From assembly GCA_033856535.1 (NCBI GenBank), contig JAWVEV010000150.1, positions 1 to 14,315 of the forward strand: a DNA stretch of 14,315 nt, written 5' to 3'. Below the pieces are notes generated by a model. That model had not been told where the DNA came from. It searched no databases and was given only the letters and a program-made list of their open reading frames with translations. Shown in pieces: positions 1 through 7,098 of the stretch (positions are counted from its first letter, which is position 1; each line of letters begins with the position of its first letter). The stretch is from JAWVEV01 sp033856535. GTDB lineage: Bacteria > Actinomycetota > Thermoleophilia > Miltoncostaeales > Miltoncostaeaceae. The translations under genes and the position numbers were made by a program.

Positions 1-1257
1 CTGTTCGCGGAGCCGCTCATGGGGCTGATCGCACCGGGCTTCGACGACAACCCCGAGCTGCACGATCTGACCGTGAACCTCGCGCGGCTGATGTTCCCGA
101 TCGTCGTGCTGCTCGCGCTGTCGGGCCTCGTGGTCGGGATGCTCAACTCCTTCGAGCACTTCGCCGTCCCCGCGCTCGCCCCGGTGGCCTGGAACCTCGT
201 GATCATCGCGGCGCTCGTCGGCCTGGTGCCGGTCTTTCCAGAGGGCGACAAGATCTACGCCTACGCGATCGGGATCCTGGCCGGGACGGTGGTCCAGTTC
301 CTCTTGCCGTTGCCATGGCTGCGCGGGCGCGGGGGAGGGCTCACCTTCAAGATCGACTGGCGCGACGAGCGCGTCCGGCGCGTGCTGAAGCTGATGCTGC
401 CGGTGACGATCGCGCTCGGCCTGATCAACCTCAGCCTGCTGATCAACTCGGTGTTCGGCACGCTCGTCTCCGACGAGGCGCCGGCGGCGATCGACAAGGC
501 GTTCCGCATCTACCAGCTCCCGCAGGGCCTCTTCTCGATCTCGATAGCCACGATCCTGTTCCCGACGCTGTCGCGCTTCGCGGCGCGCGGCGCTCGCGAC
601 GATCTGCGCCGCACGATGGCCAACGGGGTGCGCCAGGTCTGCCTGCTGCTGATCCCGAGCGCGGTGATCATGGCGGTGCTGGCGGAGCCGATCACGCGGC
701 TTGTCTACGAGCGTGGCGTCTTCGACGCACAGGCCACCGAGCTGACCTCCACGGCGATGCTGTGGTGGTCGATCTCGCTGCCGTTCCAGGGTGTCAGCCT
801 GCTGTTCTCGCGCACGTTCTTCAGCCTGCAGCGGCCGTGGGCCACGACCGCCCTGGCGGGGCTCAACCTGGTCGTGAACGCGGCGCTGGCGGCGGCTCTG
901 TACGGGCCGTTCGAGATCGCGGGAATCGTGATCGGCACCGTGGTCGGCACGGTCGCGATGTGCGTGGCGCAGGGCTGGATCCTGCGCAAGGACCTGGGCG
1001 GGATCGAGGGCGCGCGCATGGCGTCCGCGGCGGTGCGCATGCTGGCCGCGGCCGCGCTGCTGGGCGCCGTCTCCTACGCGGCCTGGCACGGCCTCGACGA
1101 CGCGTTCGGTCGCGGCCTGGTCGGCCAGATCGTGTCGGTGCTGGGCGCGATCGCCGCCGGCTTCGCCGCCTACGCGGCGGCGGTCTGGGTCCTGCGGGTC
1201 CCGGAGGCGCGGCAGATCTGGCGCCTGCTCGTTAGTCGCGGCCGTTCTGACGGGTAA
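1..1257 (+). CDS. murJ: Lipid II flippase MurJ (MviN family), 3' part only
   Basis: The reading frame is open from base 1, so the gene begins outside the window. The ATG at 19 is only an internal methionine; 418 residues are visible up to the TAA at 1255-1257. The product is a multi-pass inner-membrane protein with long hydrophobic segments separated by short basic loops. It carries MurJ/MviN-type stretches such as FRIYQLPQGLFSISIATILF followed by PTLSR, and later RTFFSLQRPW. MurJ moves the lipid-linked peptidoglycan precursor (lipid II) across the cytoplasmic membrane. Full-length MurJ is about 500 residues or more, so roughly the first 100 are missing. The next gene starts 10 bases downstream and may be cotranscribed. 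The C-terminus ends in a short basic tail without the kinase-like or sugar-binding extension seen in some actinobacterial MurJ proteins. Confidence 0.93.
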   Translation: MFAEPLMGLIAPGFDDNPELHDLTVNLARLMFPIVVLLALSGLVVGMLNSFEHFAVPALAPVAWNLVIIAALVGLVPVFPEGDKIYAYAIGILAGTVVQFLLPLPWLRGRGGGLTFKIDWRDERVRRVLKLMLPVTIALGLINLSLLINSVFGTLVSDEAPAAIDKAFRIYQLPQGLFSISIATILFPTLSRFAARGARDDLRRTMANGVRQVCLLLIPSAVIMAVLAEPITRLVYERGVFDAQATELTSTAMLWWSISLPFQGVSLLFSRTFFSLQRPWATTALAGLNLVVNAALAAALYGPFEIAGIVIGTVVGTVAMCVAQGWILRKDLGGIEGARMASAAVRMLAAAALLGAVSYAAWHGLDDAFGRGLVGQIVSVLGAIAAGFAAYAAAVWVLRVPEARQIWRLLVSRGRSDG

Positions 1258-1267
1258 GAGCGTCCCC

Positions 1268-1705
1268 ATGCCCGAGGAGACGATGGATGTCGAGGAGCAG
1301 ATCGAGTGCCTCAACCGAGCGCTCCAGCTGCAGCACCGCTCGGTGCTCCAGTACTCGCTGGTGGCCGGCAGCGTGATCGGGCTGGAGTACCAGGCCCACG
1401 CGGACAAGATGCGAAAGCACGCGATCTCCGAGCTGGAGGACGCCACGCGGCTGATCGAGAAGATCGCCGCGCTCGGCGGCGAGCCGACCACGGACGTCGC
1501 GCCGATCAGCTTCAACGCGGACCCCGCCAAGGCGCTCGACCGCCTGATCGACGACGAGGGCGAGGCGCTCGAGGCGCTCCAGGCGGCGATCGAGCCGACC
1601 GGCCGCGAGGCGGCTTCCGAGGCGGTCGAGCACCGGCTGGAGCACATGATCATGCGCAAGCAGGAGCAGGTGGACTACCTGCTGCGGGCGCGGCGCCGGC
1701 CCTGA
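1268..1705 (+). CDS. Ferritin-like four-helix protein (bacterioferritin-related) with degenerate iron ligands
   Basis: A 145-residue, almost wholly helical protein. It resembles bacterioferritin in its spacing: LNRAL then QY in helix A (residues 15-29), a helix B with ATRLIEKIAALGG (59-71), then a DDEGEALEAL helix (95-104) and a final QVDYLL (134-139). My by-eye alignment to the ferroxidase ligands of bacterioferritin puts Gln22, Asp58, Lys131 and Gln134 where Glu, His, Glu and His are expected; Glu55 is kept. The protein may therefore not oxidise iron in the usual way, or may use other residues such as His23, His51, His122 and His126. The start is uncertain: ATG 1268 gives the listed protein, while ATG 1283 is preceded by GAGGAG at a short 3-base spacing. 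The last 31 bases overlap the convergent gene on the other strand. It could share a transcript with murJ. The fold assignment is fairly safe; the function is not. Confidence 0.8.
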   Translation: MPEETMDVEEQIECLNRALQLQHRSVLQYSLVAGSVIGLEYQAHADKMRKHAISELEDATRLIEKIAALGGEPTTDVAPISFNADPAKALDRLIDDEGEALEALQAAIEPTGREAASEAVEHRLEHMIMRKQEQVDYLLRARRRP

Positions 1706-2619
1706 AGGATCGCTTCCAGGTCGCGCGCCAGGCCTGCCCCGTCATCCAGATCGCGCCAGGTCACGCGAACGACCTGGATCCCCTCGGTCGCCAGGAACCG
1801 GTCACGGCGACGGTCCTCGTGGAAGGCGCGGCGCGTGTCGTGCGTCTCGGCGCCGTCGACCTCCAGCGCAACCCGCGCGTCGGCCCAGTAGGCGTCGACC
1901 TCGTGCTCGCCGATCCACAGGTTCGTTTGCGGCGCGGGGAGGCCATGGCGCCTGCACACCGAGAGCAGCCGGCGCTCCGCGCGGCTGCGGGTGAAGCGCG
2001 GCTCGGGCTTGTAGGCGGCCAGGGCCTGGCCCAGCCGATGCCGCCCTCTCCGGCCCGGCACGCGGACGAGCGCCTCTTCTAGCGCCCGCAGGTCGAAGAT
2101 CCGCAGCACCTCCGCCTGGTGCACCGCCTTGGCCAGCCGCCGTTCGTCTAGGACGTCGGCGAGGTCGACCAGCGTGCGGGCGACGCTCGTCACCGGGATC
2201 GCGCGGACGACGGCGCGGTCGGGGCCGCCGATGGTGCGGGAGCGGTGCGCCACGATGCCTTCGCGCGACCTCCGCGCGTGCGGCACGGTCACCTCGAACT
2301 GCGGCGAAGACGGCAGCAGTCCCCAGAGCTCCGCCGCGGCCCGGTGGCTCAGGAGCGCCTCGCGGCCGTACGCCAGCACGGCCGCGAGGCGGCGCGCGTC
2401 GAGCGTCAGCGCGGCGTGCCCGACGGCAAAGACGCCTTCGTGGAGCCGGACCAGCCGCCCGCGCTCCACCCGGCGCCGCACGGAATCCTTCGTGATGCCG
2501 AGCGCGGCGAGCTGCGCCCTCGAAACCACGCCATGCTGGCGGCCAGCCAGCCGCGCAACGGCGGCATCAGGGGAGGGTGAGCGCCCAGAGGTGTCATATG
2601 CGCGCGGTTGGGCGACCAC
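1675..2619 (-). CDS. DUF559 (Vsr/PD-(D/E)XK-like) protein with AbiEi-type N-terminal winged helix
   Basis: A 314-residue protein. Residues about 20-65 read as the small DNA-binding domain also annotated as AbiEi-type antitoxin (RLAGRQHGVVSRAQLAALGI, then R-rich turns and HEGVFAVG). The middle (about 80-200) holds SHRAAAELWGLL and TSVARTLVDLADVL, typical of this family. The C-terminal 80 residues match the DUF559 nuclease-like fold: EVDAYW with Asp242, VALEVDGAETH with Glu253, Asp255 and His260, then HEDRRRDRFL and VVRVTWRDL. The likely catalytic acidic residues are present. Such proteins are often labelled type IV antitoxins, but no AbiEii-like nucleotidyltransferase toxin lies beside it, so that label is doubtful; it looks like a stand-alone DNA-binding or nuclease-like protein. 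The listed start is GTG 2617-2619, with a G-run directly against it and no well-spaced Shine-Dalgarno. A shorter start is possible because recognisable homology begins near residue 20. Confidence 0.82.
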   Translation of the reverse strand: MVAQPRAYDTSGRSPSPDAAVARLAGRQHGVVSRAQLAALGITKDSVRRRVERGRLVRLHEGVFAVGHAALTLDARRLAAVLAYGREALLSHRAAAELWGLLPSSPQFEVTVPHARRSREGIVAHRSRTIGGPDRAVVRAIPVTSVARTLVDLADVLDERRLAKAVHQAEVLRIFDLRALEEALVRVPGRRGRHRLGQALAAYKPEPRFTRSRAERRLLSVCRRHGLPAPQTNLWIGEHEVDAYWADARVALEVDGAETHDTRRAFHEDRRRDRFLATEGIQVVRVTWRDLDDGAGLARDLEAILQGRRRARSR

Positions 2620-2678
2620 CCCCCGATGGTGCCGCGGGAAATGCGCCCTGTGTGCGACTTGTGTAACGACTACGCGAA
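2620..2678. other. Short intergenic gap upstream of the DUF559 gene
   Basis: This gap separates two minus-strand genes. Its right-hand half (about 2651-2675) is poorer in G and C than its surroundings and may hold the minus-strand promoter of the DUF559 gene, but I cannot name convincing -35 and -10 boxes. An 8-base direct repeat ACTACGCG occurs at 2669-2676 and 2678-2685, running into the end of the neighbouring gene. I see no hairpin with a T-run. Confidence 0.35.
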
Positions 2679-3080
2679 CTACGCGCCGCGGCCCTCGAAG
2701 GCCGCCATCGCGTCGGCCGCGGACTCGTAGACGCCGATGTAGACGACCTTGCCGCCCTGCACGCGCCAGACCCAGCCGGTCGAGCCGGCCACGATGCGGG
2801 CGGGGGAGCGGGCGCTGACCTTGCCGGTCACGAGGATCGTCTCGCCGCTCTGGCGGAAGTCCATCGGCACCAGCCGCAGCTCGTCCCAGACGGCCGCGAC
2901 GTCGCGGAAGTACTGGCGGAGGCCGTCGTGCCCGATGTACGGCTCGGTGCGGCCGGCGTAGTTGCCGGTCACCGGGTTGAAGACGATGTCGGGCCCGGCG
3001 TGCGCAAGCACCCCCTCCACGTCGCGCTCGCCGAAGGCCGCGAAGATCGCCTTCACCACGTCGATGTCACTGCTCACCAC
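2679..3080 (-). CDS. NTF2/SnoaL-like small domain protein
   Basis: A 133-residue protein with the single-domain cone-fold pattern of the nuclear transport factor 2/SnoaL superfamily. An N-terminal helix (VVKAIFAAFGERDVEGVL, about 8-25) is followed by a short strand (DIVFNPV), an aromatic helix (GLRQYFRDVAAVWDEL) and a long curved sheet ending in GWVWRVQGGKVVYIGVYES. Members include isomerases, cyclases, hydrolases and proteins with no enzyme activity; nothing visible fixes the substrate. The gene lies head-to-head with lepA across 50 bases. Two consecutive GTG codons (3078-3080 and 3075-3077) could each be the start, and upstream GC-rich bases give only a weak ribosome site (GGAC). It may be cotranscribed with the DUF559 gene 59 bases downstream, but no functional link is evident. 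Confidence 0.82.
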   Translation of the reverse strand: MVSSDIDVVKAIFAAFGERDVEGVLAHAGPDIVFNPVTGNYAGRTEPYIGHDGLRQYFRDVAAVWDELRLVPMDFRQSGETILVTGKVSARSPARIVAGSTGWVWRVQGGKVVYIGVYESAADAMAAFEGRGA

Positions 3081-3130
3081 GAGTCCGTTCAGCAGTCTGA
3101 CCGATCGCCATACTCAGATGGTCGATCCCA
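3081..3130. promoter_or_regulatory. Divergent promoter region between NTF2-like gene and lepA
   Basis: These 50 bases must supply the start signals for a minus-strand gene and for lepA. A CATACT hexamer at 3109-3114 is a reasonable plus-strand -10 box and would place the start of transcription about ten bases before the lepA ATG. I do not see a convincing -35. There is no good Shine-Dalgarno before the lepA ATG at 3131; the nearest match is GATGG at 3117-3121. The lepA mRNA may therefore have a very short leader. This is a sequence inference only. Confidence 0.4.
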
Positions 3131-4936
3131 ATGGCCGCTCCCGCCACCAACATCCGGAATTTCTCGATCATCGCCCACATCGACCATGGGAAGTCGACGC
3201 TGGCCGATCGCATCCTCGAGATCACCGGGGCGGTCGACGCGCGCGACCATCGGCCGCAGATGCTCGACTCGATGGACCTCGAGCGCGAGCGCGGCATCAC
3301 GATCAAGGCGCAGGCCGTGCGGGTGGAGTACACGGCCCGCGACGGCAAGCTCTACCGCCTGCATCTGATCGACACGCCCGGCCACGTGGACTTCACCTAC
3401 GAGGTCTCGCGCTCGCTGGCCGCGTGCGACGGCGCGCTGCTGCTGGTGGACGCGAGCCAGGGAGTGGAGGCGCAGACCGTCGCCAACACCTACCTGGCCG
3501 TGGATGCGGGGATCGAGCTGATCCCGGCGCTGAACAAGATCGACCTGCCCGGCGCCGAGCCCGAGCGCGTGGCGGGCGAGATCCACGAGCTGCTCGGCGA
3601 GGAACAGGTGCTGAGCGTGTCGGCCAAGTCCGGCGCCGGCGTGGAGGAGCTGCTGGAGGCGATCGTCGCGCAGGTCCCGCCGCCGGATGGCGACACCGAG
3701 GCCCCCGCTCGCGCGCTCATCTTCGACTCCGACTTCGATCCCTACCGCGGCGTCGTGGGCTACCTGCGGGTCGTCGACGGCGCCCTCCACAAGGGCGACC
3801 GGCTCCTCGCCATGCAGACCGGAACCGAGGCGGACGCCGACGAGATCGGCTTCTTCGGCCCGGAGATGACCCCGGTGGACACCCTCCACGCCGGCGAGGT
3901 CGGCTACCTGATCACCGGCATCAAGGACGTCTCGTTGCTGCGCGTGGGCGACACGCTGACCTCCAAGGCCAGGCCGGCAGAGGAGCCGCTGCCCGGCTAC
4001 CGCGAGGTCAAGCCGATGGTGTTCTGCGGCCTCTTCCCGGTCGACACCGACCAGTTCCCCGACCTGCGCGACGCGCTCGAGAAGCTCGAGCTCAACGACG
4101 CCGCCCTGTCCTGGGAGCCCGAGACCAGCCAGGCGCTCGGCTTCGGCTTCCGCTGCGGCTTCCTCGGCCTGCTCCACATGGACATCGTGCGCGAGCGCCT
4201 CGAGCGCGAGTACGACCTGGAGCTGCTGGCGACCACGCCGAACGTGGAGTACCGGGTCACCACCACCGCGGGGACGGTCCTTCCGGTGCGCTCGCCGGCC
4301 GGCCTCCCCGAGCCGACCTCGATCGAGCACATCGAGGAGCCCTACGTCCGCGCGTCGATCCTGGTGCCCCACGACGGTGTGGGCGCGGTGATGGCGCTCT
4401 GCCAGGACCGGCGCGGGATCTTCGTCACGATGGAGTCGATCGAGCAGCGCCAGCAGGTGGTCTACGACCTGCCGCTGGCCGAGATCGTCCTCGACTTCTA
4501 CGACCAGCTGAAGAGCCGCACCCACGGCTACGCGTCGCTCGACTACGAGCTGCACGGCTACCGCGAGAGCCCGCTGGTGAAGCTGGACATCCTGCTGGCG
4601 GGCGACCCGGTGGACGCGCTCTCGATGCTGGTGCACCGGGACCTGGCCTTCGGGCGCGGCAAGGCGCTGGTCGAGGCCCTGCGCGCGACGATCCCGCGCC
4701 AGATGTTCGAGGTGCCGATCCAGGCCACCATCGGCGGCAAGGTGCTCGCCCGCGAGACCGTGAAGGCAAAGCGCAAGGACGTGCTGGCCAAGTGCTACGG
4801 CGGCGACATCAGCCGCAAGCGCAAGCTCCTCGAGCGCCAGAAGGAGGGCAAGAAGCGCATGAAGCACGTCGGCTCGGTCGAGGTGCCCCAGGAGGCCTTC
4901 CTCTCCGTGCTCCAGATCGGGACCGGCAAGAGGTGA
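3131..4936 (+). CDS. lepA: Elongation factor 4 (LepA), ribosome-associated GTPase
   Basis: A 601-residue protein, the normal length for the family. All GTPase motifs are present in order: P-loop AHIDHGKS (15-22), switch I ERGITIK (53-59), DTPGH (81-85), NKID (135-138) and SAKSG (164-168). The EF-G-like domains II, III and V follow, with CGFLGLLHMDIVRERLERE and the lysine-rich LepA-specific C-terminal tail (ISRKRKLLERQKEGKKRMK), which distinguishes it from EF-G, TypA and EF-Tu. LepA binds ribosomes and affects translation under ionic stress and initiation. The ATG at 3131 sits six residues before the conserved NIRNFSIIAHIDHGKS core, so the start is sound although its ribosome site is weak. The stop TGA overlaps the hemW start as GTGA, indicating translational coupling. 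It heads a run of five genes ending with the universal stress protein. Confidence 0.97.
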   Translation: MAAPATNIRNFSIIAHIDHGKSTLADRILEITGAVDARDHRPQMLDSMDLERERGITIKAQAVRVEYTARDGKLYRLHLIDTPGHVDFTYEVSRSLAACDGALLLVDASQGVEAQTVANTYLAVDAGIELIPALNKIDLPGAEPERVAGEIHELLGEEQVLSVSAKSGAGVEELLEAIVAQVPPPDGDTEAPARALIFDSDFDPYRGVVGYLRVVDGALHKGDRLLAMQTGTEADADEIGFFGPEMTPVDTLHAGEVGYLITGIKDVSLLRVGDTLTSKARPAEEPLPGYREVKPMVFCGLFPVDTDQFPDLRDALEKLELNDAALSWEPETSQALGFGFRCGFLGLLHMDIVRERLEREYDLELLATTPNVEYRVTTTAGTVLPVRSPAGLPEPTSIEHIEEPYVRASILVPHDGVGAVMALCQDRRGIFVTMESIEQRQQVVYDLPLAEIVLDFYDQLKSRTHGYASLDYELHGYRESPLVKLDILLAGDPVDALSMLVHRDLAFGRGKALVEALRATIPRQMFEVPIQATIGGKVLARETVKAKRKDVLAKCYGGDISRKRKLLERQKEGKKRMKHVGSVEVPQEAFLSVLQIGTGKR

Positions 4937-6036
4937 GCGGGGTCCGCCACCTCTACGTGCACCTGCCGTTCTGCGCCTCGCGCTGCGGCTACTGCGCTTT
5001 CGTGGTCGAGGTGGGCGCCCTGGACCGCCGCGACGCTTACCTGGACGCCCTGCTCGCCGAGCTGGATCGCGAGTCCGGGCGCCTGGGGACGCTGGAGACG
5101 GTCTACCTGGGCGGCGGCACGCCGAGCCTGATGCGGCCGAGGCGGATCGCGCGGCTGCTCGACGCGCTGGCGCCGCGGCTGGCCCCGGGCGCGGAGATCA
5201 CGATCGAGGCCAACCCGGAGACGATCGAGGGGCGGGCGCTGCGCGACCTGCGCCTGGCCGGCGTGAACCGGCTCTCGCTCGGGGTGCAGTCCTTCCAGCC
5301 GCACCTGCTGCGGGCGCTGGAGCGCCAGGCGACGCCCGACCAGGCGCGCCAGGCGGCGCGATGCGCGCGCCGCGCCGGCTTCGAGGACCTCAGCATCGAC
5401 CTGCTCTTCGGCGTCCCGGGCCAGACCCCGGCCGACCTGGAGGCCGACCTCGCCGAGGCGCTCGCGCTCGCCCCGGACCACCTCTCCTGGTACGAGCTGG
5501 AGCTGAAGCCGGGCTCGCGGCTGGCGTCCAACGGCACCGAGCCGTACGACGAGGACGAGGCCGCCGACGCGTACCGGCGGGTGGTGGCGGGCCTCGAGGA
5601 CGCCGGCTACCGCTGGTACGAGACCGCGAACTTCGCCCGCTCCGGCCACCGCTGCCGGCACAGCCTGGCCTACTGGGGCGCGGCGGACTACCTCGGGATC
5701 GGCGTCGGCGCGGTCTCGACCGTCGACGGCGTCCGGTGGCGCAACGCGCCCGGGCTCGGCCGCTACCTGGCGGCGCTCGCGGCGGGAGGGGAGCCGCCGC
5801 GGACGCGCGAGCCGCTCGACCCCGACACGGTCCGGCGCGAGCGCTGGATGCTCGGGCTGCGCCTGGACGAGCCGCTCGACGTGGCCTGGGCCGGGGCGCC
5901 GGACTTCCCGGAGGCCGTCGCCCGCCTGCGCCGGCTGGGGCTCGTGGCCGAGGGGGGCGATGAGGACCTCGCGCTCACGCGGGAGGGGCGATTCCTTCAG
6001 AACTCGGTCCTTCACCAGTTGATGGAGTACGTCTAG
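4933..6036 (+). CDS. hemW: Radical SAM haem chaperone HemW (coproporphyrinogen III oxidase-like)
   Basis: A 367-residue cytoplasmic radical SAM protein. The cluster-binding motif CX3CX2C is at Cys14, Cys18 and Cys21, followed by Phe23. The SAM-contacting GGGTPS lies at 60-65, then EANPETIE, NRLSLGVQSF, SIDLLFGVPGQT and a LSWYELELKPGS stretch typical of HemW. The C-terminal HemW domain ends in a helical region with LQNSVLHQLMEYV. HemW-type proteins bind haem and deliver it; they were long misannotated as oxygen-independent coproporphyrinogen oxidase (HemN). The start is GTG 4933-4935, overlapping the lepA stop by four bases; no earlier start is sensible because the motif begins by residue 14 as is usual. 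The stop TAG is immediately followed by the hrcA start. The lepA-hemW-hrcA order is common in Gram-positive bacteria. Confidence 0.95.
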   Translation: MSGVRHLYVHLPFCASRCGYCAFVVEVGALDRRDAYLDALLAELDRESGRLGTLETVYLGGGTPSLMRPRRIARLLDALAPRLAPGAEITIEANPETIEGRALRDLRLAGVNRLSLGVQSFQPHLLRALERQATPDQARQAARCARRAGFEDLSIDLLFGVPGQTPADLEADLAEALALAPDHLSWYELELKPGSRLASNGTEPYDEDEAADAYRRVVAGLEDAGYRWYETANFARSGHRCRHSLAYWGAADYLGIGVGAVSTVDGVRWRNAPGLGRYLAALAAGGEPPRTREPLDPDTVRRERWMLGLRLDEPLDVAWAGAPDFPEAVARLRRLGLVAEGGDEDLALTREGRFLQNSVLHQLMEYV

Positions 6037-7098
6037 GTGGCGGAGGAGCGGACGGACCCGGGCCAGCTGGGCGACCGGCAGGAGGCGATCCTGCGTATGG
6101 TCGTGGACCGCCACATCGCGACCGGGCAGCCCGTCGGCAGCAAGCACATCGCCGGTCCCGGCGGCATCGACTACTCCTCGTCGACCGTCCGGTACGAGCT
6201 GGCCCGGCTCGAGGAGCTCGGCTACCTCGACCACCCGCACACCTCGGCCGGCCGCGTGCCCACCGACCGCGGCTACCGCTACTACGTCGACACGCTGCTG
6301 GTGCGCGACCCGCCTGCCGAGGCGCCGGCCACGGTGCAGAGCGCCCTCGACCTCACCGAGATGCGCCGCGAGGTGGACGCCGCGCTGCGCCGCCTGGCCG
6401 ACGTGGTCGCCCAGGTCACCAACCTGCTCGGCATCGTCACCGCGCCGTCGCCCCAGACGGCCACGGTGCGCCACGTCGAGGTGCTGCTGCTCCAGCCGCA
6501 GGTCGTGATGGTGGTGGTGATCACCTCGACCGGCGCGGTCAGCAAGCGGATCTTCGCCTTCGAGCGCCCGGTCGACCCCGGACTGGCCGAGTGGGTCGCC
6601 GCGTTCCTCAACGAGCGGGCCCAGGGCCTTCCGGTCGGCGCGCGGATCATCGAGGCGCGCCTGGTGGAGCCGTCGCTCACCCGGCGCGAGCGCGAGTTCG
6701 TCGACGTGCTGGCGCCGGCGCTGAGCGACCTGGACGAGGGCGAGCAGCACGTGCTCTACGTCGGCGGCCAGGCCCGGTTCCTCGCCGACCACCAGCGCCA
6801 CCTCGACCTGCGGGCGATCGACACGCTGATGCAGACGCTCGAGGAGCGGTACGCCCTGCTCGCGCTGCTGCGCGGGGCGCTCAGCCGCAACGAGGTCTAT
6901 CTCCGGATCGGCGCCGAGCTGCCCGACCCGGGCCTCAGCGGCCTCTCGATGGTCGCCGCCAACTACGGGGTGGCGCGCCACAACCTGGGCACGGTCTCGC
7001 TGATCGGGCCCAGCCGCATGGACTACCGGCTGGCGATGGCCACCGTCCGGGGCGCCGCCCAGCTGCTCTCGCGTTACGTGGAGGAGGTCTACACATAG
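6037..7098 (+). CDS. hrcA: Heat-inducible transcription repressor HrcA
   Basis: A 353-residue cytoplasmic DNA-binding repressor of chaperone genes. The N-terminal winged helix covers about residues 10-90, with SSSTVRYELARLEELGYLDH (47-66), the family signature PHTSAGR (67-73) and RGYRYYVD (78-85). The rest is the GAF-like and dimerisation region, with ERYALLALLRGALSRNEVYL and a GPSRMDY signature near the end. The start is GTG 6037, directly after the hemW stop, with GGAG at 6024-6027 nine bases upstream. HrcA normally binds the CIRCE element (TTAGCACTC-N9-GAGTGCTAA); I see no copy in this window, so its targets and any autoregulation lie elsewhere or act on the operon promoter outside CIRCE. 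dnaJ, frequently the next gene, is not here. The last 19 bases carry a strong ribosome site for the following gene. Confidence 0.97.
   Translation: MAEERTDPGQLGDRQEAILRMVVDRHIATGQPVGSKHIAGPGGIDYSSSTVRYELARLEELGYLDHPHTSAGRVPTDRGYRYYVDTLLVRDPPAEAPATVQSALDLTEMRREVDAALRRLADVVAQVTNLLGIVTAPSPQTATVRHVEVLLLQPQVVMVVVITSTGAVSKRIFAFERPVDPGLAEWVAAFLNERAQGLPVGARIIEARLVEPSLTRREREFVDVLAPALSDLDEGEQHVLYVGGQARFLADHQRHLDLRAIDTLMQTLEERYALLALLRGALSRNEVYLRIGAELPDPGLSGLSMVAANYGVARHNLGTVSLIGPSRMDYRLAMATVRGAAQLLSRYVEEVYT
7080..7087 (+). promoter_or_regulatory. Ribosome binding site supporting an ATA start at 7095
   Basis: GGAGGAGG lies inside the last codons of hrcA, seven bases before an ATA codon that overlaps the hrcA stop as ATAG. 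This is close to a perfect match to the 16S rRNA tail at ideal spacing. The bases also encode Val-Glu-Glu of HrcA, so chance is possible, but no other start codon lies at a suitable distance in any frame. Confidence 0.6.

Noticed and set aside
3089..4867. Long minus-strand open frame opposite lepA
   Set aside because: Low-complexity His/Gln/Leu/Arg-rich product with no domain, fully antisense to a gene carrying all LepA GTPase motifs.
2962..4932. Extension of the hemW frame upstream to give a protein of more than 1,000 residues
   Set aside because: The part before 4933 is an Arg/Ala/Gly-rich shadow of lepA; the radical SAM motif is 14 residues after GTG 4933, as in normal HemW.
6037..7098. 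CIRCE operator for HrcA within the window
   Set aside because: I looked for TTAGCACTC and GAGTGCTAA halves near 3081-3130, 6020-6040 and 8626-8769. Only isolated GAGTGC strings inside coding DNA were found, without the partner arm.
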